From contig JAYWVB010000005.1 in assembly GCA_039881045.1 (NCBI GenBank), positions 1 through 64,000 of the forward strand: 64,000 nucleotides of DNA, in the 5' to 3' direction. Positions 47,134 to 56,657 of this stretch are shown here, one piece after another (positions within the stretch are counted from its first letter, which is position 1; every line of letters begins with the position of its first letter). A program made the translations under genes and the position numbers. The notes under the pieces are model-generated. The model searched no databases, had not been told where the DNA came from, and worked only from the letters and a program-made list of their open reading frames with translations. This DNA is from Chaetomium olivaceum. Its lineage: Eukaryota > Ascomycota > Sordariomycetes > Sordariales > Chaetomiaceae.

Positions 47134-47800
47134 TATAAAATCAAATTGCTGTGAGAGTCATGTATGTCTGATGTTTGAGTGAGTGAGTAGGTAGGTGAAG
47201 TGCTTCACTTGATGTAGAAATGGACCATCAAGCATGTAATAAAGCTTGGGGGCTTGGAAAGTCACCGAATGTGACAGGTGTCAGTCCGCGCCAGCTGGTT
47301 TGCTGCTCAAAGTGCTGTCTGGGCAAGGTCGAGCGTTCCTGCGCAATGAGCCTCCCCCTAAACCTTACCTCCCTGAGCATCCCAATTTATAAAACATCCG
47401 TCAACAAAGAACGGCCCGGGGGTCTGGGTTGGTTTCATCACAAAGCCACACGGTGCTAGGCTGATGGAGGGTTTTGAACATGGAAAAAGAGTTTCTGAAA
47501 ACTGACAGCTTTTTCAGTTTCAGGCCCGCTTCCCCTTTGCGGTTAGACTGGGAGCGTATCAGCCTGGCGGGACACCCCCCACCAAACCGGCGAGCGGGCG
47601 AATCAGCAGCTCCATCCATCAGCGGGTTGGCCCAAGCTCTCTCAGCGCTGAGGCCTGGCCATCGACGCGCAACATCGCTGTGCCTGGTTGCTGGTTGCGA
47701 ACAACAGCAGCCTTGACTTGCAACGCCGACTTTGGAAATACAGCAAGACAACCCACGATTATCAACCTGCAATCCAACTTGAGCCTCCCAAACCGGCACC
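47134..47800. promoter_or_regulatory. Divergent promoter region, RING-CH ligase / proteasome alpha2
   Basis: 667 bp between start codons. I did not find a clear copy of the yeast proteasome control element. No small gene is supported. Confidence 0.45.
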
Positions 47801-48991
47801 ATGGCGGACAGATACTCGTTCTCTCTTACAACATTCTCGCCAAGGTAAGCCAACCGCCCCCAGGCTGCAGTGTAAACGGTGATGCTAACAGCCCGACAGC
47901 GGCAAGCTGGTTCAGATCGGTCGGTCGCCCATTCCTGCGCTTTGAAGCTTGCGATAGCTTCCAGCTAGCATAACGAATGCCTTCTCTAACAACCACGCAG
48001 AGTATGCGCTCAACGCCGTCAACCAAGGCGTAACAGCCCTGGGCATCAAGGGTCCGTCCATCCCCCCTCCCCCACCTCCAGACCCCTCCTCAATCCATAT
48101 TCCCCCCTCCAAACGCACAACAACCAAACACCATCCGCTGACATTATGCCCCCGATTCTAAACAGCCACAAACGGCATCGTCCTCGCCACGGAAAAGAAG
48201 TCGTCCTCCCCTCGCCGACCCCCCTCGCTCGCCAAGATCAGCCTCATCACGCCCAACATCGGCATGGTGTACAGCGGCATGGGGCCCGACTACCGGGTGC
48301 TGGTGGACCGGGCGCGCAAGGTCTCGCACACGGGCTACAAGCGCATCTACAACGAGTACCCACCGACGCGCATCCTGGTGCAGGACGTCGCGCGCGTCAT
48401 GCAGGAGGCCACCCAGTCCGGCGGCGTGCGGCCCTACGGCGTGAGTCTGCTGGTTGCGGGCTGGGACGAGGGCGTGCTGCCGGAGGAGGAGCTCGAGAAG
48501 GCTAAGGCCGAGAAGGCGGCGGCGGCTGGTGCTGGGAAGGGGGCGGAGCAGGCGGAGGAGGGCGAGGGCCCTAAGCTGAGCGATAAGACGGGTGGGATCT
48601 TGAAGGGCGGGCCTATGCTGTATCAGGTCGATCCCAGCGGGAGTTATTTCCCGTGGAAGGCGACTGCCATTGGCAAAAGCGCTACCACGGCGAAGACGTT
48701 CCTCGAAAAGAGGTACACTGAGGGGCTGGAGCTGGAGGATGCGGTACACATTGCGCTGCTGACGCTCAAGGAGACGATCGAGGGAGAGATGAACGGGGAG
48801 ACGATTGAGATCGGTAAGTCCGGCCTTTGGTTATTGTTTCCCTGGAAGAATCGTAAATTCTAATCTGACCTAGGCATCGTCGGCGCGCCCCAGACCACCT
48901 CCTCGGCGTAGAGGGTGTGGAGGGTGCGGTGGGCCCCCGGTTCCGGAAGCTCACGCCGCAGGAGATCGAGGACTACCTTACGAATCTATGA
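47801..48991 (+). CDS. PRE8: 20S proteasome subunit alpha type-2, with a frame break in the last exon
   Basis: Exons 47801-47844, 47900-47919 (20 nt), 48001-48051, 48166-48813 and 48874-48991. The protein begins MADRYSFSLTTFSP and continues SGKLVQIEYALNAVNQGVTALGIK, the alpha-subunit N-terminal helix (part shown across exons 2 and 3), then the highly conserved NIGMVYSGMGPDYR and GSYFPWKATAIGKS. It is a structural, non-catalytic outer-ring subunit of the core particle. Oddities: an Ala/Glu/Lys-rich insertion of about 40 residues after GWDEG; the stretch SSSPRRPPSLAK where relatives read SSSPLAD-like sequence; and a frame break at 48888-48891 (C4). Adding one base restores DHLLGVEGVEG and the conserved end KLTPQEIEDYLTNL, giving 293 residues; as written, the protein ends after QTTSSA. 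Confidence 0.93.
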
Positions 48992-49156
48992 TTTCGAGCA
49001 CGGCGTTCTGACGGGACGGGTGGATGAATTATGAGGATCTTTCCGGGGTCCTTTCTCTGCAGGCAAACCTTCACTGTACACTAGACGACAGGGTCACGAA
49101 AGGTGATAGAGAGAGCGAGAGAGAGAAAAGAACAACCCGGAGCTAGGCTTCTTTTT
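48992..49156. terminator. Short convergent 3' region, PRE8 / RCC1-repeat gene
   Basis: 165 bp between facing stop codons, so the two transcripts probably overlap or share polyadenylation signals. A GA-rich stretch (GAGAGAGCGAGAGAGAG) lies at about 49107-49127. Confidence 0.4.
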
Positions 49157-50322
49157 TTACTGGCATCCTCCGGGCTGTCGCCGGACGATCAGGAACGAGT
49201 TCCTCGGCCCCGCTGCCACCCCCGTGACGGTCTCTCCCGTGCCGAGCACCGAGGCCAAGTCGATGCGCGTCCAGCTTCCCGTGGAGGTTACCCCGGGCAA
49301 ACCAAGCTGCCCATTCGCGTTACTCCCAACCACGTACACCTCCCTGTCCGCGGCCAAAACGAGCATGTGCGCTTCCCCCACCGCGACGTCGATGATGTCC
49401 TTGCCGTCGTCGATCACCACGGGACTGGGGACATCTAAAAGGTCGTCGTCGAACATGGGCGAGCGCCCGGCGTGGCCCCAGCAGTAGAGGTCGTTCCCGG
49501 CCGTCAGCGCCGCCAGCACGTAGCCGCCTGCTGCGAGCTTGGTGATGGGGCCCGTGGGGAGGTCGTCGAGGTCGGTGACGAGGCTGGGGGTTTCGGCGGG
49601 GCTGGTAATATGTCAAGGCTGTAGAGTGCATACGCGCGCGCGCGTGTGTGTACATACCTGGAAGCGGTGAGCTCTCTGCCTAGGCAGGCCGTGTACCGCT
49701 CGTCACCCCATGTCCAGACGTGGCCTGTTGAGGAGAGGGCCGCGAAGCCGGTTTCGTAGGCGACTAGTTGGGTTACGTCGGGGAAGTTGGGGAAATGGTG
49801 AGATTGGTTGGGTTTGGATAGGAGGTCGTGGATGGAGGGGTATTGGTGGAGAGTTTGCTTGCCGTCGTGGACTGATGATGGTCAAGGTTGGCTGGTGTAA
49901 GTTAGATGCCCTGGTTCGTTCAAGATGGATAAGTGGTCGCTACGTTACCTACTACGATCCCGTTAGATGCTTCGACGAAATTTGTGTAGATCCATTCATC
50001 AGCTGTGCGTAATCTTTCATGGCCCTTTGGCACCAGGCCGGCTACTCGATATGCACCATCCTTGAGATTGACTAGATAGGGCATCCACCTCATTGGTGTT
50101 GATCAGCCGCCGCTGACTTCGTGATACCTTGTTTCCCATCCCCATCATACATGCGCTTATGACTCACTTACCTCGAGTGTATGAGAAAAATGGGCGAACG
50201 CAGTCATCATCATTCCCCCGCAACACGCAAGTGAAGGACGAGATGTCATCGGGCTCGTTAACACCGAGTGTTTCGAACTGCAATTGGTTCCAGGCATTAA
50301 ATCCGGTTGCGTACAACACCAT
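49157..50322 (-). CDS. RCC1-repeat (seven-bladed propeller) protein, Ats1-like
   Basis: Exons 50322-50172, 50071-49949, 49871-49658 and 49601-49157 give 310 residues with consistent phases. The start MVLYATGFNAWNQL is typical of a small family of fungal RCC1/BLIP-II proteins. RCC1-type repeat cores are visible as AYETGFAALSSTGHVWTWG, LAALTAGNDLYCWG and MLVLAADREVYVVGSNANGQLG (each under 22 residues, from separate blades). Such proteins act as protein-interaction platforms; the yeast relative Ats1 is linked to microtubules and to diphthamide/tRNA modification, but equivalence here is inference. The short size leaves five or fewer full blades, so the propeller may be incomplete or have divergent repeats. 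The third intron carries a CG/TG dinucleotide tract. Confidence 0.8.
49632..49652. repeat. CG/TG alternating dinucleotide tract
   Basis: Alternating purine-pyrimidine run (CG then TG units) inside intron 3 of the RCC1-repeat gene; a possible Z-DNA former. Confidence 0.8.
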
Positions 50323-51301
50323 AGCTGCTGGGGGTCTTCGCCCTTTTGGGCAAAGTGTTAAAGTCAAACAGATTCCAGAGCGATCTGTTCCGTGAGAGAA
50401 AAGCCCGAAAAAGGCAGGTGCAGACCAGGACAGCGAGGAGAAGATGACGAGTCCCACGAGTCCAACCTAAAATGGCCCCGCACAGATGGAATGCCGCACC
50501 ATAACCCGCATCATAACCCGGGAAGATGCATTCAATTACCGTCTGACACCACGCCGAAGCCCGCAACTTTAGCGCCGAAAGGTCGGTCGGCGGCTCTGTC
50601 CCAGTGTCATGGTACCTTACCTACTTACCCTTTTGGGAAGATCGAGGCATACCTCAGGATGCGTCACTCACGGTTACAGGTTACACGCAGCTCACAAATT
50701 TGCACTGCGGCAGGGCAGGCTGTGAACCCACCAACCTATAGTTGACAAACGGGCATCTTGGTTAGGATGGAAAGGTCGAGGCAAGGCAGTGAAAGGAAAA
50801 TTCACCGGCTGCGTTATTCGCGGCCTCTGAGGCATTCATCCCAACCTAGACCGTCGCAAGTAGTGGTGGGCCTCACATCACGATAAACATCTCGACCCGA
50901 CGTAAAATCAGGCCACCGGCACCACTCGACACCACTCGACACTTTAAACTATGTGAAAAAGAGCAACACTTGAAAACACCAACCAAAGAATAAAATGTGA
51001 AATTCCATAAGCTGGTGTACTTTTGCACTTGCTTGGCCGCCCACACCTTTGGTATCTTTGGTATGTATGTACATGCACCCTCCAAGCGGGAAGTGCCCCG
51101 CTGATCGAACCCCGGCCATCACCAGGATTGGGAGTGCCTGCCGCGTCACAAGGTATGTACCGTAGTCAACCCAAGAACTATGAGGTGGTCAGCGCTTGAC
51201 TCTTCATCCCTTAGCTAACCTATACAGAATCTAGCTCGCCGCGCAACTGCCTCGTGGCCTTGCAGATACCTGGTAGCACCAAGGCATACTTGCTTGGCCG
51301 C
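50323..51301. promoter_or_regulatory. Divergent promoter region, RCC1-repeat gene / DCL2
   Basis: 979 bp between start codons, with direct pentamer/hexamer repeats (for example TATGTATGTAC near 51062). A segment at about 51075-51150 has faint resemblance to tRNA elements but does not fold as one. No gene is supported. Confidence 0.45.
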
Positions 51302-54300
51302 ATGACGACCATGGACTCCGACCACGGCAGTTCGAGCTCTTCGGAGCCGGACGATGACTCTTGCTATAAGCCTGTTGATGGATCGGACACCGCTCTGCCG
51401 CCCGACGGCAGCAATGTCTCGGATGATGTCCACCCGAAACCCAGAGAGAGCCCTCGTAGCAGCACTCCAGACGACGAAGAACCCCCAGCGGTAGTGACCA
51501 TGACTGCGAGGGCCTATCAACTCGAGATGCTCGAGGAGAGCCTAAAACAGAATATCATTGTCGCAGTATGCTGTCCCACCCTAGCAACGGAGACTGACCA
51601 ATTCGCTAACATGTTGCCTAAGATGGACACCGGTAGTGGCAAGACTCAGGTGTAAGTGGTAGGTACCACTATCTAGGCAGAAACATACTGATAGGATGAT
51701 CAGTGCTATCCTTAGAATGCAGGCAGAGCTTGAACAAAGCGACAAAGTCAGTCTAGCCTGAGTTATGATTGCCGCCTAATTCAAGAGTCAACAGCTAACT
51801 ATTGACTGTTTAGATTGCTTGGTTCTTGGCCCCAACAGTATCTTTGGCCGAACAGCAATTCGAGGCTATTCGGGCCCAGATCCCGGGAGTTCAATCCAAA
51901 CTGATTCTCGGGTCCGATAGTGTGGACGCATGGTCGACTAAACCTGGCGTGTGGGATGCCGTCCTCCTCAACACGCGCATCGTCGTCTCAACCTATCAGA
52001 TTCTGTTTGACGCTGTATTACATGCTCTGATCCCCCTTTCTTCTCTCGGGCTTGTTGTCATAGACGAAGGTGAGCTGAGCCATATTCTAGCCTAGAATTA
52101 CCACGACTAACTCCTATAGCCCACAACGCCAAGGGGAGGAACCCCATCGCAAGGCTCATGAAGGAACACTATGTCCCCAGCAAGACGAGAGGGCTCCCTG
52201 TGCCCCATATCCTGGGCCTCACGGCGAGCCCGCTTATGAGATCGAACCTGAGCGATCTCGAAGTCCTCGAGCAGACGTTGGATGCCGTCTGCAAGACTCC
52301 GAGCAAGCACAGGGACGAGCTCATGGCGCAAGTCAACCGTCCAGAGATGAAGGCCACTGCGTACGGGGCCATGATAGACCCCGAGGCTGATACCAAGGTA
52401 ACCCCGACCATAGCGAGACTGAAAAGCGTTTATCTGGAGCTCGACATCCGACAAGACCCGTATGTCCGGCACTTGATGACCGACAATACTCCACGGAGCC
52501 GGGCAAAACTCAAGAAGGTTCTCTTAACCAAGCAGACATACTGCAGGTCGCAAATGGAATCCTTCTGTAGAGGAGCTTTGGACATTTGCAATTCTTGTGG
52601 CCCTTGGGCCGCAGATTACTATATCCACAGGGTCATTTCTGCCTTCGCCAAAGACCCAGCCACCCCTGGTCATACCAACAACAATCTCGCGGAACAAGAA
52701 CGGAAGTATCTCGTCGACGCGTTCCTAAAGGTAGATGCTCGGGCGCCGCCTGAGACCCCAACAGCTCTCTCACCCAAAGTGCAAGCTTTGCTTAACGCTC
52801 TCGAATCCCACCAAGAAAACCCGTTTGGGATCGTTTTTGTCAGGGAGAGGGCGACTGTCGCCGTCCTGTCACACATCCTCACTGTCCACCCCAAGACATC
52901 GGGCCGTTACCGAGTGGGCTCCATGGTAGGCACCTCGAGAGTACCGGGGAGAAGACAGGATTTCTTAGACCTGAGCCAAAAGGAATACTTGCTCTCGCTG
53001 CTGGCGTTCCGGAAAGGGGCGACCAACCTCCTAGTGGCGACGAGCGTGCTCGAAGAGGGAATTGATGTGCCGGCCTGCAACCTCGTCATCTGTTTTGACA
53101 AGCCCGACAATCTCAAGTCCTTCATCCAGCGCCGAGGCCGAGCACGCATGTCGGCGTCTCAGCTGTATCTCCTCGTTGAAGATGAATCAGACGGCTCGTC
53201 ACGCGGATGGCAGAACCTGGAGCAGGAGATGAAGCGCAAGTACGAAGACGACATGCGCGAGAACCAGCGGCTCGAGGAGATCGAAAATGTTGAAGACTTG
53301 GATTACCCAGTCCTGAGATCCCAGGAGACGGGCGCTCAAATCACCATCCTCGACGCCAAGGCACACCTTGAACACTTTTGCGCTACCCTCTCAACGCGCA
53401 AGTTTGTCGACTGGAGTCCCTTTTACGTCGTCCACGACCTGGAAGGGAACCCGGTTGACGCCCACCAGCCGGGTCTGCGGAAGGCCACTGTCCATCTACC
53501 AGTCTCGTTGGCTCCCGAACTGCGATCCTTTGAGAGTCTCCAAGCTTGGACTTCGGAGGCGAATGCTTGCAAAGATGCTGCATTCCAGGCATACGCCAAG
53601 CTTTACGAGGTTGGGTTAGTGAACCGCAATTTGCTGCCCATCAGAGAGACCGACTTGATAAAGGATATCGAGCCGCGGGCTGGCCTGGCTACCGTCAGGG
53701 AGCAGTTCAACCCCTGGCCGCTGGTGGCCCAAGCGTGGCGGGACGGTGTTCCGGTTTCTCGACGGGTGATGACAGTCTCAAGCCACGAAGAGTCGGTCAG
53801 TGCCCAGCTTGAGCTAGCACTCCCCGTGCCGGTCCCTCCCATGCAACCATTCAACTTGTACTGGAGTCATACCTCGTCGTGGCTCATTGGGATGGACTCT
53901 GATTCGCACATGCCAAGTGTGACAGCCGAGGACCAGGCCGATCACACATCCACCCTGTTTGCCATGGCTTTTGGGCACAGATGGCAGGTCGAGGAGAAGC
54001 AGCTCCCTGTTCGTTTCACCTGTCTGGACCGGGAGGTACGCCTCGAGGACATGGGTTCCGAGGTGGCGAGCGCCGAACTGATGGCCAAGAAGTCATCAGC
54101 TCACCTTGTCCGCGATATTTCCAGTCAGAACCACCCGTACTTCTACTTGGACTGGATCCCCACCAAACCTGCAATCGAGCTTGTAGGGAAGCCTTACCGG
54201 GGCTTTGAAGAGGCCCCCGAGGATAGCGCCTACGTAGCCGTCAAAGCCTGGCCCAAGAAATCGGGTGGCTTCCGTCCGCTCCATCAGAACGCGGCACCGA

Positions 54301-56005
54301 AGCCAAGTAGCAAGCCCTATCCGAGGGTTCTGCCTGCGGATCAAGTTCGAGTTGACAGTGTGCCGGCGATTTATGCCCAGGTCGGCATGATGATCCCCGC
54401 CATCACTCATGCACTCGAGGTCCATCTTGTGGCCAAGGACCTTCTAGAGTCCCGGTTAGAGCAAACGGGCATCACAGACTTGTCACTGGTTGTCACCGCC
54501 ATCACTGCCAGCGCGGCTAGAGGCCCGACTGACTACGAGCGGATAGAGTTCCTCGGAGATTCGATCCTCAAGTTTTGCACCACCATCAACATTTCTGCCA
54601 AGTGTAAGTTCTGATCTCGTGTTTGTGGCCTGGCGGAGCTGACATACTGGTAGACTTGAAGTTCCCGGAGGGGTGTCTGTCACCTTTGAAAGACAAGATT
54701 GTGTCAAACTCGAGGCTGTTCCGGGCCGCCGTCGATTTTGGCCTGGACCGGTACATTATCCACAAAGGCTTCTCTCTTCACAAATGGCGGCCGACGTATG
54801 TCGAGGACCTTCTCGAGAACTCGCCGTCTGCAACGGCAACAAGGAGACTCTCAACCAAGATCATTGCTGATGTGGTCGAGGCTCTGATCGGCACCTCGTA
54901 CGTGAGCGGCGGCATCTCCAACGCCCTCGCCTGCATGTCCCTGTTCCTCCCCGATGTCGAGTGGAAAAGCATCGAGCACGGCCGCGAAGTTATGTACAAC
55001 GAGGCACCCGATGACGAACCGCTCCCTCGGACCATGCGCCAGCTCGAGTCACTCATCGGATACACCTTCACCAAAAAGGCGCTTCTCGTCGAGGCCATGA
55101 CACACCCGTCCTGCAACGGCCCCGGGATCCGGGCCTCGCTCGACCGCCTCGAGTTCCTCGGCGACGCCATCCTGGATTACGTGGTCGTCAACAAGCTCTT
55201 CGCCATCTCCGAACCCGCCCCCCTCGAGAACTCATCCCTCCACCTCCTCCGCACCGCCCTCGTCAACGCCGACATCCTCGGCTTCCTGATCATGGAGTGG
55301 GCCATCACCGAAGACTCCATCGAGGTCACCGTCACAGGCAGCGACTCCGACTCCGACTCCGACGGCACCACCCCCAACCCCACCAACAACAACAAACCCG
55401 ACATCCACCTAACCCGCACCACTACCCCGCTCCCCATCTGGACCTTCCTGCGCCACGCCTCCCCCGACATGGGCCTCATCCAACGGGCAACCGCCCTCCG
55501 CCACGCCGCCATGCGCGACCAGCTCCTCCACGCCCTCTGGCACGGCGACAGCTACCCGTGGTCGCTCCTCTGCCAGCTGCAAGCCCAAAAATTCTACTCC
55601 GACATCCTCGAGAGCTTGCTCGGTGCCGTGTGGGTGGACTCAGGCGACCTCACGCCGGGCGGCGCGTGTGAGGGCGTGGTGGAAAGGCTGGGCATCTTGC
55701 CGCTGATGAGGCGGCTGGTGGCGGACGGGGTGCATCTGCTGCATCCGAAGGAGGAGCTGGGGGTGTTGGCGGTGAGCGAGAAGGTGGAGTATCTGGTGGA
55801 CACGCAGGTGGGCGTGGGCGAGGTGGAGGGGGAAAGGGTGTTTGTGTGTGAGGTGGCGGTGGGTGGCGTGGTGTTGGGCCGGGCGGAGGGCGCGGCGAGT
55901 CGGGAGGAGGCGAGGACCAGGGCGGCGGAGGGGGCGTGTAGGGTGTTGAGGGAGAGGAAGGAGAAGGGGGAGGGAGTGGTGGTAGTGGAGGGTGGGAGTG
56001 AGTGA
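51302..56005 (+). CDS. DCL2: Dicer-like protein 2 (RNase III helicase)
   Basis: Six exons: 51302-51565, 51623-51651 (29 nt), 51704-51746 (43 nt), 51814-52069, 52120-54603 and 54654-56005, giving 1475 residues with no frame break. Order of domains: acidic N-terminus; DExD/H helicase with Walker A MDTGSGKTQV (around 89-98), DEAH in VIDEAHN (around 194-200), LTASP; helicase C with VLEEGIDVPACNLV and QRRGRAR (around 534); Dicer dimerisation domain; RNase IIIa with ERIEFLGDSILKF (around 1003) and DVVEALIGTSYVSGG (1098); RNase IIIb with RLEFLGDAILDYVV (1190) and DILESLLGAVWVDSG (1343); and a degenerate dsRNA-binding tail. Catalytic acidic residues of both RNase III sites are present. No PAZ domain is visible, as usual for fungal DCL2. 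It makes small RNAs for quelling and antiviral defence. The start ATG at 51302 is followed by another at 51311. Confidence 0.96.
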
Positions 56006-56657
56006 GAGAGGGAGGGAAACGGGTGGATATGGATGGGTGATTTTACTTACTATGCTATGGGGGTAGAGTGGGGTGGTGAAAAAATGGAGTGGATAAATAG
56101 AGCATAAATCTGGTAGTCAATCTCAGATTCCATCTACAGATTTGTATGGGTCCAAATAGGATGAAAAGGGGTCATGACGGTCAAGTGGTTAATGTGTGGT
56201 TAACCAGGGCTAACCAGGGTTAGGGTGTTGATGCCAAGATCCCCTGACTAAAGCCGGCTCCCCTGTTCAGTGAGCTCATGGCGGGCCAGGATCTGGGCGA
56301 TCGCGGTGCCACAGCGCTGACGACCTCCGGACCTCAACTGAAAGAAAGCAACCCTCAACCCTCAACCCTCAACGATTCCGCGGACCCAACCGCGTCCCTT
56401 CCCGGACTCGACCTCTTACACCGTGCATCGCTCCATCGCTCCATCGCGAGATGCCGCGTATTAGCAATGCTAAATCAAGCGGCTTGACGAATCCGGCGAC
56501 CAATTCCTTCTTTCTTAAGGGAGGAGTATAACACGAAACCCCGATCCGATCCCCTGTTTCCGCTTTCCGCTTTCCGCCCCCATCGATTGAAACCCGGTCG
56601 TCCCCCCCCCCCCCCCCCCCCTCAAACCGGACCGACCTAATCACCAAGTTCCCAACC
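56006..56657. promoter_or_regulatory. Region between DCL2 and RGP1
   Basis: 652 bp. Contains telomere-like GGGTTAGGG near 56216-56224, tandem CAACCCT heptamers near 56350-56372, and a 20-nt poly-C run ending 36 nt before the RGP1 ATG. No gene. Confidence 0.5.
56602..56621. repeat. Poly-C tract (20 nt)
   Basis: Uninterrupted run of 20 C within the presumed 5' leader or core promoter of RGP1. Its exact length is unlikely to be reliable. Confidence 0.9.

Noticed and set aside
51070..51150. tRNA-Gly(CCC)-like stretch on the minus strand (GGGTTCGATC with an upstream CTCCCAA)
   Set aside because: The T-arm and anticodon stems do not pair properly and there is no acceptor stem, so at best a decayed fragment.
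56180..56225. Box-A-like AAGTGGTTAATG suggesting a tRNA
   Set aside because: No matching box B at the expected distance and no cloverleaf.
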